Positions 49,630 to 59,957 of a stretch of 64,000 bases of DNA are shown here, piece by piece (within the stretch, counting starts at the first letter, position 1; every line of letters starts with the position of its first letter). A model generated the notes under the pieces. That model worked only from the letters and a program-made list of their open reading frames with translations, had not been told where the DNA came from and did not search any database. The translations under genes were made by a program, and so were the position numbers. The stretch spans positions 33,935,574-33,999,573 of the forward strand of contig CM063114.1 in the NCBI GenBank assembly GCA_031841125.1, in the 5' to 3' direction. This DNA is from Acanthococcus lagerstroemiae. Taxonomy: Eukaryota; Arthropoda; Insecta; Hemiptera; Eriococcidae.

Positions 49630-50088
49630 CTACAAAAGGGCACTGATCAAATTATTCAAGTTGTCGTATCCCTGTGTAGGGTTATTTCCTATGCATTTAT
49701 CGTTTTCTGTGACGAATAATAGACATGGCCAATAAAACAGTTTTCCACCATTTTCCCAACGGGTTAACCACGAAATGTTTTCATACTGCGATACATGGAA
49801 ATGTCTAGTAAAACTCGAACCGCCTCTCTTGTCCTCAGGTTCAGGCTTACCACCATTAATAATTTCTGATTGTTCATTAAGAGTAAGTCGCGAAAACGGT
49901 TTTTCAATAAGATCTCGAATACGCATTTTGTGGGCAAAGAAAAAAAAAATGGAGGCGTTGACTAGTAGAAGAACATTATCACCTTTCACTGTCAACTTCA
50001 ACGTTTGTGTGTAGCGAAGCCGAAGCAAGCCTGACTCAAAGCACTTCTCGAATGCAACCAAAAACACAGGTTTCATCGCGTTGAACAT
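49630..50088 (-). pseudogene. N-terminal fragment of a hAT / ZMYM1-like transposase
   Basis: Open frame of 152 codons on the minus strand. Residues 63-78 (KPFSRLTLNEQSEIIN) are followed by SSFTRHFHVSQY (about 91-102), SWLTRWENGGKLFYWPCLLF (106-125) and GYDNLNNLISALL (140-152). The order RxF..W/QY, WL, KL(F/Y)xxPCLLF, G(F/Y)xDLxNL is the TTF-type zinc-finger N-terminus of domesticated and mobile hAT-family proteins (ZMYM1-like). In these, it is followed by DUF4371 and a catalytic RNase H fold with a C-terminal dimerisation domain. All of that is missing: the frame stops 48 bp before the MITE at 49225-49582. The first 60 residues, including a Phe run coded by poly-T, are not family-typical and may be outside the original gene. 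Treated as a truncated relic; single-exon domestication is unlikely. Confidence 0.72.
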
Positions 50089-51104
50089 GCTAGTGTGTTT
50101 TTGTGTTGATAATTAACATGGTGACGGAGCGTAAGTTATGCAGTGTAACGTACCCGACGCACACCTTCCTGGCCAACACGAATATACATGTACGAGGATT
50201 GTCGAACGCCGACGCTTCTGTTTCAACTTATCTCATGTGAATTTATCATATACTTAAGCGTCAGGGTCGTAAGCATCAGTACAGTCGCTGTTTTGCCCAA
50301 TGTATCATTATCTTTTATTTGTTACAAGTTGAAGTTGATATTGTATATGAAAACTTATTTTTTCGGGAATTTTCAGGGTAAGCGGCGCTTACCTTGCTTG
50401 TCTGGAATGCACACCACTGATCATAATATTGAGTAATAATACCAACTTACCGTAAGAAACGAAGTAGTACTGATAGATTGGATAAAAATAGTGGTCTTCA
50501 AAAAGTAAAGAGAAAAAAGAACTAAAAAACTTAGCTCGGGGAATTTTGTTAAATAATTGCACCCCTTTCCCAGTGTGAACCAAAATGAAGAATGGCGTTG
50601 TATGACCGCAGTGTATTAAAAGGGAGTATATTTCTGCAGCATATCACCATCCATACTGTAATGTTTCTTCTTCAAGCGCTATATCCGATGCCGGATGTTG
50701 GCGGTCGCGATTTCTAACGCACTACTCACCTGGGCAGGTTAGTCGACGTAGTTTCCAGTTGCTTTGCCCACGGCTTTGTTGCGTTAGAGTTTTCCTTTTC
50801 TTTGCCAAAGAGTGTGCAGCCGCAGTTGGCTTACTAGCCGCAGTACCAATCTTTTTGATCTGGTGGTAACACATGAACTGGCGGGCATTTCAAGACGCGC
50901 TGTGTTTTCACCTCGATTGATACTGTAGTAGCTGTGTTCGCTAGGATGTTAGTCTGGCGTTGATGGAACTCGATTGATGGATTGAAACTGAGATGCAAGG
51001 ACTGCGCAAAGCGGGCAGCGGGTACGTTACCACTTGGCCACCCAACGACCTTATGGACTGAACAAATATTGAGTGTATCAAAACATTTCATCCATTATTA
51101 ACCT

Positions 51105-51330
51105 AAAAAAGAAGAGAAAAACAGATTTGTAGATCTCGAAAATAATAATACTACTCTTTGTCATCGGAAGTTTGATAGGACTTACGGGTTTGCGAGATAA
51201 AATTTTTAAAAGAAACTTGACTTCGTGCTCTTTCCGGGAAAACATTTTGGTCCCCCTCTCTCTGAATAATCCGATTCGGCCCATAAACGAACTCGATCTT
51301 AGTTTTATTTTTGTAAACAAGAACATACTG
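51105..51330. repeat. Dispersed repeat, partner of 2865-3060
   Basis: Same word order as at 2865-3060: ATTTGTAGAT, ACTCTTTGTC, GTTTGATAGGACTTA, GACTTCGTGCTCTTTC. Confidence 0.5.
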
Positions 51331-51554
51331 GAATTTCAACTTCCTAACTTAATCACAGCTCTCGCTATTATCGGACATAGCTCGGTGGATCAAACAAAAC
51401 AGCTACGCTTCATTTGTCTAGAAAGAAATCACGACCGTTGCATGCGATTACGCTTCCTTTTCCGAGAAGATGCAGAATAACCTCTGTTCTGAAATACACG
51501 CCAGTGGTACTCGTGGAGGGCCAATGGAAAATTGCATTTCAGAATTGTCGATTC

Positions 51555-51640
51555 CACGGTGATGAAGGATCCTTAGAGTCGAGAAGAGTCCAAAAACGAG
51601 AAGTTTTTCCAGATCCAAACCATACTTCTGTGAGGTAGAG
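51555..51640 (+). repeat. Outlying fourth copy of the 48.4-49.1 kb repeat
   Basis: GTGATGAAGGATCCTTAGAGTC, then AGAGTCCAAAA, CCAGATCCAAACC and TGTGAGGTAGAGG parallel CGATGATGGGGATCGTTAGGAGTC, GTGTCCAAAA, TCAGATCCAAATG and GTGAGTGAGGG at 48870-48960. Confidence 0.5.
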
Positions 51641-53139
51641 GTGTTCGTTTCAGGAAGGTACGTCTATCATTGCAGGCAAGCGACTGAATTTTGCTGTTTA
51701 CTATTGGGGTAAAGGTGCGTATCGGATTTTTGGGCACCGGGACTCAAGATTGGTGGAGCCCTTTCTTCACTTTTTAAGATTGGTAATTTACCAGCGGGGA
51801 CGTGTTTTCAAAGTCGACCTGTGTCGTGATGGGTTGGTGGGGCCCCCTGGGATCCAGATCTTACGAGTGCCTGTAATAGGGAACTTGTAAGTTATCTATT
51901 ATTGTTGTCTAAGAATGACGGCATCCAATGGGAATAGTAGAAAGGGCCCAAGTTTCCTTTCTACTCGAACACTCTCCTCTTTTGTTTTGACGCTATCTGA
52001 TGCCAGAAGGGAAGGAAGGAGTGTACGTTATCAATGAACCCGTATGGTCGTTTAGTGCGTAGTATTGTAACGTGTGGTTAAAATTATCCGACAGAGCGGT
52101 AAAGCAGATAGCAGATTGCTGCCTAAAGCTTTCGATTTATGAAATTCAACAGCCATGGTGACGTGTTGACGCATCGTATCGCGTTTACAGTGTTTATTTT
52201 GAAAGATGATATAATATGCGCGGATGCGTTGGAAGAGCAGGAAAAATTACGCGTATTTTTCGCTCCACATAACTTGGCAGTAACCGGAGTGTGTATAGCT
52301 GTATGGCTATGAATTCCAATGCCACCGCTGGGCTAGGTTGGCGATGTGTTCGTCTACCCGGGCTGCTCGGTTATATTTTCTCGATAGGTAACATGTACAG
52401 GTAATGGTTATACGGCAGTCGTTATTGTATAGTATTTTTTAATATTAGGCTACATGTTTACCTATTCCTATAACTGCGCACGCGGGTTAGTACAGGTAGA
52501 TGGTGCGGTGTCGAATGCCTACATTATGAGCAAGTTGGCTATGTTATCATTTACCATTCAGGACAGCATGCGACCTTGCTATCGTTGCAGTAAAAACGGA
52601 ATACCGTTTGATTATTGTGTCCAGTTTTGTAGTTTTGTTATTCCGAGTATACGAGATAATGTTTCACATTAATCAGAAGGAATTCCAGTCATGTTTTTGC
52701 GCTGTAGCACCGCATTGAGAGGACAATTTGAAAGGTCTGCTTCCCGTTTTTTTAATTACTCTTAATTGGCCGTAGTGGTTGTTAAACTGGTAGCCTGCAT
52801 CGTTTCCATGTCGTCTATACGTTCTACAATGTGAACGTTCTCAAAATTCAAAGAATTTCGACGTATATGCGCACGATACACTGCGTGGGAAATCATGGTG
52901 CCTATCAGTTTCACCAACCTAGTAGGTGTTCTGTTCTCTTGGCGACCGTCGACTGATAATAACGTTCCTTATCTTTCTGAGATGTTGAGAACTTTGAAAT
53001 TAGTTACAGCAACTGTGTTTGACTCTAATGGGAACTGATCATACTCCGAAATACAAGATCCAAGGTACCGCTTACACGCCCGCGTTTGATTTCTGGAAAA
53101 GCTCTCAGTTAGCATGCAAAATCATCAATTTCCACAAGA

Positions 53140-53241
53140 CGGAATGATTCAGTACACACTCGCTCTCGTTCAATCTCGGGTTCCCGAGGCGACCTGAGAC
53201 TGAACGATTACAAGGGAGTACTGAACTACTGAGTCATTCCG
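53140..53241. repeat. 102-bp imperfect palindrome
   Basis: Starts CGGAATGATTCAGTA and ends TACTGAGTCATTCCG-type sequence (ACTACTGAGTCATTCCG). The inner arms CGTTCAATCTCGGGT and complement CGTTCAGTCTCAGGT also pair. It could form a hairpin of about 45 bp per arm. A remnant of an inverted-repeat element is likely. Confidence 0.65.
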
Positions 53242-55329
53242 TTTCGCCCTATGGTTTCGCCTGGCAGCCTCTCGCCTTGTGCTTGGGGCGCTCGCCTATA
53301 CTAGCGGTCTCGGGACGCAAGTCAAGGAACACAAGACCGGATATTGGTATTGCCTGCAAACTTAGAGCTTCTTCAGGAAGTAAGCGCAAGCGTGTAAGCG
53401 GTACTTTGGATCTCGATTCTCGATGTATCTCGCCTCAGAATGCTTTGCCTTGGGTCGCCTCCATATGTGTGTACTTGTAGTACTTCTGTACTCGCTTAAC
53501 CCCTTCACTTGATATGGGGAAAATTATATTTGGAAATCATTCGGGTTGAAGTGAAATTATTACGCAAGAATGTTGTGATTTAATGATAAAGTGAACCTCA
53601 GAGAAACGAGAGCAATGTTGAACGTTTTCTTAGGTAATATATTCGGCCCTTTAGGAAAACGTGATTAAGATCTTAGTAAACAAACAGAATAAGTTCTGAG
53701 TTTCAAATGATATGTGATGCAGTCCCCCCCCCTATTCTAACGCAGGCCTATCCGGGGCGTTTCCAGGATAGGGGGTGCGGTGTCCTGGGGCCAATTTGGC
53801 ATGCATGCATCGCCATACACCCCTCTATCATCATATATAATGCAATATGTACATCTTCCTCTTTTGTCTGTGAAGTTCCAAGATCCTAGACCACTTTTCT
53901 CATTCTGTCCCCAAAACCAAATTATCAAAAATTTAAACCGAAAACCATTTCAAAATATAATGGAAATGCGTTTACTTTACCACATCACATGTACACAAGT
54001 CTTGTTTCTGGGAACACTAGAAAATCATGCTTTTTAAGATGGTTTGCAGACTGAACACATACCAAGTAAGAATCTATGATCAACACATGGGAATCAATAT
54101 TTTCAATTGATCAATTCTGACACCTTTTGAATATTTTTTTCGTTTCTGTGTGAAGATTAATGCTAAACACCCCAGAGGATGTAATTCAATTACCAGTACA
54201 ATATTAAAATTTTTTTTTCGTTCTGTATTTTCAAACTGGTGTATTTATGGAAAATGGTCATCAGTATTGATAAATATGATTTCATGCTGTACTGGATTAA
54301 ACTTGGAACATAATATAATCTCAATTTTAAATTAAAATTAAAAAAAAATTATTCACTTTTGATAGATATTATTGCTTTCTGCAAAAATAAATAACGGATC
54401 AATTTGTACGTATGAGCCTTAACAAAAGCGGTAACACGAGCGGCTAGATGGTCTGTCGAGATTTTAAATTCGAATTTCATCCATATTTTTGAGTTCTGAG
54501 GAGATATAAAATTTGTAATAAATGATCGTACCTGGGAATGGTGCTTCAGATGTTGGCCGCTATTCTGACGAATGAACCTTCTAATTTCTACAGGTGCTGA
54601 ACTGGTTCAGGTTCAGATTTGACCCCCAGATGTTCGGTTCCAGTTCATCTACAAATACTTACAATTTGTGTGTTTTCAAAGTATAGCACTGCATCGCGTT
54701 TATAAGTTCATTTACTATTCTACAAATAGGTAGGATTTTGTTATTTTGATGGGGGAGGAGAAGGGGTGAAATCTCACTGGATAGGAAAGTATGTGGATCA
54801 ACCATTGGGAAGGGGTTAATAGTAAATTCTAATACATATCTTCGTACCAGAAGCAATACTACATAACCCAAAAAGTTGATTTTACAGGAGAAGCAAGAAA
54901 CTGATAAGGACTGTTGTTAAAGGTGAGTTACGCGTTTTCAAAAAAAAAAAGTTATTTTCTTTAGAACGTTAAATTTGTGACGTACACGGGACCTTGTCCG
55001 TCCGATCCGTCATCTCATAGTCTGTCAGAAACGTTTAGCACCTAAAAATCACTATTTTATGGGTTAGATGGTATTGCTTTTAGTACGACAGTATACTGCA
55101 CCGAATGGAGGTAAGAGGTGAAGGTGTGGAGATACACATGGTGTTCGCTAGGTCTGCGCACATAAATCTAAATGAAATTATCTGCACCACAGTGACAGTA
55201 AAATTGATAAAACAAATGTTGTAAAAAATTAGCCCCTGTAAACTGTACCATAGGCAGTTGTCCATGGACATGATTAACTTTGGTTAGCCATCAATTAGGC
55301 ACTGAATACTTTTGAAATTGTATATTGTA
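53242..55329. other. No gene recognised
   Basis: A less AT-rich patch at 53242-53480 has an open frame of 67 codons without a domain. The rest is AT-rich with chance frames. A small self-complementary patch around GTTCAGG/GGTTCCAG lies at about 54596-54650. Confidence 0.4.
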
Positions 55330-55490
55330 ATTCTCGGGTTGTAGGACTGTTGTAGACTTGTTCAAAACTCATTACGCCTCTTGAAGATTCATTTATGAAT
55401 TCTAAAACGTACGCTTGTTCAGAATTCATTGAAACTCTTTTTAGTCTCCAGCAGGCTCATTTGAGACTTGCAAGACGTTGCCATTTGTGA
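55330..55490 (+). repeat. Degenerate AGACTTG-type minisatellite
   Basis: TAGACTTGTTCAAAACTC, GCTTGTTCAGAATTC and GAGACTTGCAAGACG are the same words, in the same orientation, as at 10840-12430. Confidence 0.5.
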
Positions 55491-55839
55491 AGCGTTTTTG
55501 ATGTTAGTGTTGATATATTTCTCTGGAGAGGGTGATTGCCTCTGTTACCTTCACCGTGTATCTGCGCCTACTAGAGTTGCTTATATGTTCTCAGGAAAAA
55601 CTGGAGGGTGTCTCGATCAAATTTCTGAAATTTTTGAAACCCGTGACGCCCTAATGTAGGTGTACAGTAGGATGGTCCTGAGTTACTCTTGGTAGAAAAT
55701 AAAATAAAATCATGTTTTTCGGTTAGCATGCTGTCTAGATAGGTTCTACAAATTCAAAATAAAAATGATGCCAAGACTCAGCAAAATCGGTTGAAGTTTT
55801 CATGCTTTAAGAGGGTTGAAATTCTAAAGAACGTTAAGA

Positions 55840-56890
55840 TTATTTTTGGAATTCGAGCTTCAGTCGAGAGGGGTAGCTCCCCATATAAGCCTAGAAATTA
55901 TTTTCTTTCCGATTTTTCGAGGGTCGTTGATCCATTCCTGTGATCCTTTTCCCTCTTTCTCTCCTCCTTCGGATTCCATAGGAGACTCAATCTTTTCTAA
56001 TTTTGCTCTCAACTCGAGCCCTGGAATCTGCCCTTTCGAGCATTACCTCAGAAACATCGGGGAGGCTGTTAGGGCTGTCTTAGCCCTGTCCTCTTCTTGC
56101 CGAAAAACCGGCCTAGGTCGAAATGTAGCGAGTTGCTACGTGGGCTCGAACCCGGGACCTCTGGATTCGGAGACCAGCGTGCTATCCACTCGGCCAACCC
56201 GACCCCTCCTTAGGGGACTAATTTTCAATTAGATTTCAATTTGGTTCTAATTTCCACATTACTCATATCTGACTAAGGGTTTTTTGGGTCGCCGAGTTCA
56301 TTTTTGGAGTTCTTTCTCCCTTCTCCCCCCCCTCCAGACTCCGTAGGTTGCTAATCTTCAATTATTCCAATTTCCTCATTCTTGGTGTCTGAGTATAGAT
56401 AGGTTTTTTGAAACGCTGAGTTCATTTCTTTTCCCTCTCACCATACCATTTGGGCTCCTGGGGTTGATGTCAGTTCCAATTTTCACGTTCTTTATGTTTG
56501 AATGGGGGTTTTCTGGATTGGTGAGTTCATTTTTGAGTTCCGGTCCCGTCCTGCGTACTCTTTTTAGATTCCATAAGGGACAGATCTTCAGTTGTTCCAG
56601 TTTTAAGGTGAATTCCCTTGCAGAGCCTGATGGTTTAGGAGGCGAGTAGAGAGAACTTCAAAAACGAAGTCAGCGGCCGAGAAAAATCTCATTTGGACAT
56701 AGTGGAAGTGGAACTTGGAATAATTGACGATCAGTTTCCTATGGAGCCCCAAGAATAAGAGAGATGTCGAAAATAATTCCAAAGATGAACACAGTGACCC
56801 AAAGAGAACCTTTATTCTAGTGTTCGTAATGTGAAGATGAACAAAATTGAAATAATTGAAAATCAGCCCCATGTGGATCTGATGACACCG
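55840..56890. repeat. Diverged tandem repeat that flips orientation near 56640
   Basis: From 55840 to about 56630, units of about 115-125 bp are marked by GGGTCGCCGAGTTCATTTTT, GAAACGCTGAGTTCATTTC and GATTGGTGAGTTCATTTTT. From about 56650 the complement type appears: AAAAACGAAGTCAGCGGCC and AAAGATGAACACAGTGACCC. The block is thus an inverted pair of tandem arrays, related to 22250-22760. A SINE is inserted in the left arm. Confidence 0.6.
56040..56206 (-). mobile_element. tRNA-derived SINE
   Basis: On the minus strand the 5' head (from about 56206) has a perfect RNA polymerase III A box, TGGCCGAGTGG (56186-56196), and B box, GGTTCGAGCCC (56142-56152), about 33 bp apart. An anticodon-arm-like CTGGTCTCCGAATCCAG lies between them. 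The T stem and acceptor stem do not pair properly, so it is not a working tRNA gene. About 100 bp of non-tRNA body follows (CTAGGCCGGTTTTTCGG, CAGGGCTAAGACAGCCCTAA). The 3' end is not sharply defined. It would have been mobilised by a partner non-LTR element. Confidence 0.8.
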
Positions 56891-56984
56891 GGGTGAAGGG
56901 GCGCGGTGTCAGCCCCCTGAACTCCGTGACTGACTTCGCGAATATAACAACACCAGTTAAATGAAGACTTCGTATTACAAAAAG

Positions 56985-57004
56985 GCGTGTGTGTGTGTGT
57001 GTGT
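56985..57004 (+). repeat. (GT)n microsatellite
   Basis: About nine GT units. Confidence 0.9.
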
Positions 57005-58806
57005 TCCATCTATTGTAGTGTTGTAGACTTCTCGTAGCCTCGTGGTCATCTCGTAGCTTCGTATACATCGTGCGTTCGTCAACGGAACTTTGAACGAGAG
57101 TAAAGTGAGGGCACCGACTTGACCGTAACTTAGGCTAGGCATTAGACTAGGCAACTGTGTGTGGAGCGGTAACCCGCATACCAGTGTTACCACTTCTACA
57201 GGATCACAAAAGGGGAACGGAAAAGGACCTCGCGAATGGATTTCGCGACACTAAAAGTAAGAATTTCGAGTTGATAGGGGGGGGGGAGACGTTAACTGAA
57301 GCTCAAATTCCAAACATCAGTATTAATTTTCATAAGAACTTCGACCCACATGAGGCATGGGTTGTTCTTCAACAATTTTTTTTAACTTGGCTTTTTTTTT
57401 TTTTTAATCTTAAGAACTGATCCAGTAGGTGAGGCAACCGCTGGTGTGTATAGCCTAGATTAGGTTGTTGAGTCGATCTTTCCTGAGCATTTCAAATAAA
57501 CTCAGGTTTGTTTCCCCTTTTTGTAGCTAAATAATTCAACTTCTTACTCAAATTTTGGATCTGTTTTGGTACTTGTAGCGTTGCTTACCTCGAAAATTTT
57601 TCGGTATTCGGATGTTTTTGCCTATGAATTTCGTGTTATCTGCAGGAGTGTTTTTAGCAGATATTTTCATCGCGACTCTGGTAGCCGGTTTGCTGTTTTT
57701 GAAGTTCAAACTAAACGTATCTGCTGATACTTGGCATTAACCAATGCAGTGTACATTATATCGTATACTACGAGTATATTATATAGTATATGTTGTAGTT
57801 TTATCATTTGCGAAACCGGATCGTTCAATGTCACATTGTTGTCTTCACGCCGGTGTAGGTTAACACAGTTGAATTCGGGTTAATAGTATTCAGCATTGCA
57901 ATGCTATTACATACATTCGTTGGTGCCAATATTAAGTTATTACTTTCAAACAGCAGAGAGAAAAAGAGAGAGAGAGAGCTGAGCGAAATTCACTAACGTA
58001 GCGTCCAATGTCCTCGCGAGACTGGATTTTTTGTTCAACAAAAATTTCTGTTCGGAAACACTTTTTCTGTCGCATTATTTTCTCGATATAAGAGATAGCT
58101 GGGATACGTTGGCGACTTCTATTTCCTCTGTGTGTAAAACTCGCCATTTATCGTCCTTTCAATTTTTTTTTCCAATGAATATTTAACGAGCCGTAATTAA
58201 ACGAGGACAGGTCGAAAGAAATACTTACGGCGGCTGTATATTAAACGAGAAGTCGACGTATTATTCGCGCATGATGTTGAAAAGTAGAATAATGTGAGAT
58301 TACTGTTCGTTTCGTTTTTTTATCTTCGTTCTTACCTATATTTTTTATGAATTTTTTTCGCTTTTTTGATGTCGAGCGCATGTGATCTTTCTTACGATTC
58401 CTCGTAACGAAAGCTACATCGGTAATTTTGATACGCAAAAAAAAAAAAAAAGGAGTAGATGTGTAAACGCTAACAAATTTTTATTATCGTTGGTGATAAA
58501 TAGCAGAATCCGGTACAGTAGCACTGGAATACACATACCTGTACTAACAGTTACATTCGATCTTGAATTGGAAAAGAAAGAGAAAAATAACTAGGATGTA
58601 AATGGTTGGTGCTCGATGTTATCGAAGATGGAATATGAGACTATTTTTGGTTCCGTCGTGTTCATCGACATCGGCTTTGTTTAGAATGAAACCTGTGGAA
58701 AGGGGTTAAATTGTAAATACGAAACAACTATTTTTAGAGCCTTCTTCGAGCGTACAAGAGACGCGAGTGTTCGTTGGTTGTAGTCACCTTTAGACTGCTG
58801 AAAGTA
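57005..58806. other. No gene recognised
   Basis: A poly-G run near 57279-57288, poly-T at about 57387-57405, (AG)n at 57965-57978 and poly-A at about 58438-58452. Chance open frames only. Confidence 0.45.
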
Positions 58807-58999
58807 CAGGGTCGTAGCGAAGAGTTTTTTCTGGAGGGACAATGTTACAATCCCAACTGACTTGTTAAAATCAAGTATTAACATTTATTAGTATTGGCCA
58901 AAAAAAAAAGCTGTAGACTTGCTGGATTCTCTCAACTTTTGATCCATCTGCTAAAATTTCCCGAGTCCGGCGAAAGCAACCCCCTTATTTTCATCCCTG
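58807..58999. mobile_element. hAT-type MITE, short relative of 49225-49582
   Basis: Left end CAGGGTCGTAGCGAAGAG and right end TTATTTTCATCCCTG. The flanks TGAAAGTA (58799-58806) and AGAAAGTA (59000-59007) match at 7 of 8. One internal unit has poly-A followed by GACTTGCTGGATTCTCTCAA. The element at 49225 has three such units, so the two differ mainly in internal repeat number. Confidence 0.8.
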
Positions 59000-59683
59000 A
59001 GAAAGTATTACCGCATGTTGGAATCTTGAATTTCGAGTACCAAATTCATAATGTTCTCAGTTAATTTGACCATACCTGAGCATGTAATTCTGATGGCTAC
59101 CTCGACTGACAGTTATCATGAGTTCGTGTAGACTTGCACCTTCTTCCGATTTCGCTATGAATGTGAGAATTCTCGGGAACACAAGAGATGCCAATTACCC
59201 CCGGATCAGTTTCCCTACATCGTCATTTCTGGAAATTACTCGGTTCCACGATTTCTCCTGTTTTGTCCTCATTAGGTACCTTACGGTGTATGTAAATTTG
59301 TGAACTTTCGGGTTCTCGAAAAAAAAAAAAAAACGCTGAATCAATATCAGTATGACGGTAGATTAAAAATTTTTGGTCCGGAGGGGGGTCGAGGGGTTCT
59401 GAACTTCAAAAACTGCGATATACTTATGGCCAGTGCCTTTCCAAAACACAGTAAGTCCGTTTTTTCCTATTTTTCTATTATTGTTTTTTTTTTTCGGAAT
59501 TTGGTGACTGAATTCCCAAATCATCAATATCTCTTTGCCGAATTTCAATAAGATCATTTCACTTCGTGTTATCACAATATTTTCAAAGAAAACGTTTATT
59601 TTCAAAACGCAGCGATTCCATTCACTGTGTGTTCCCATCAGGGCTGTAGAGAGAAAATTGGGATCTGGGGGAAATTTTTATGC
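59000..59683. other. No gene recognised
   Basis: AT-rich, with an A run near 59320-59333. A lone CAGGGCTGTAGAGAG at about 59640 resembles a hAT end but lacks a partner. Confidence 0.4.
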
Positions 59684-59957
59684 CATGGGCGTAGTTGGAA
59701 CTTTTTCCGGGAGGGAGCAAAAAAGTAGAATTTATGCAGATGAAAGTCACTGTTTTGCTATCAGTGTGGCACTAGTCACACATTTTCGTTGTCTAGCGTC
59801 TAGGCCTCTAGGCACATCCTGTTTTCTGCGAATTTTATTCAGTTGGCTTTAAATATTCGAAAATAATCTTGTAAGCACTGGGACATAATTTTTTTTCCAA
59901 AATCGGGGGGGGGGGGGGCGATTGCCCCCACCTTGCCCTTCGCTGGCTACGCCCATG
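59684..59957. mobile_element. hAT-type MITE with perfect 8-bp target-site duplication
   Basis: A 274-bp element starting CATGGGCGTAGTTGG and ending CTGGCTACGCCCATG, which complements to CATGGGCGTAGCCAG. TTTTATGC flanks both sides (59676-59683 and 59958-59965). A long G run (about 59905-59918) lies near the right end, as in other GGCGTA-ended elements. No coding sequence. Confidence 0.93.

Larger units (their letters stand above)
50089..53139. other. Non-coding stretch
   Basis: No gene recognised. Around 50650-51050 the sequence is less AT-rich but its frames are broken. Contains the repeats listed at 51105-51330 and 51555-51640. Confidence 0.45.

Noticed and set aside
56130..56206. Functional tRNA gene on the minus strand
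   Set aside because: The A and B boxes are perfect but the acceptor and T stems do not pair, and a SINE-like body follows, so it is called a tRNA-derived SINE.
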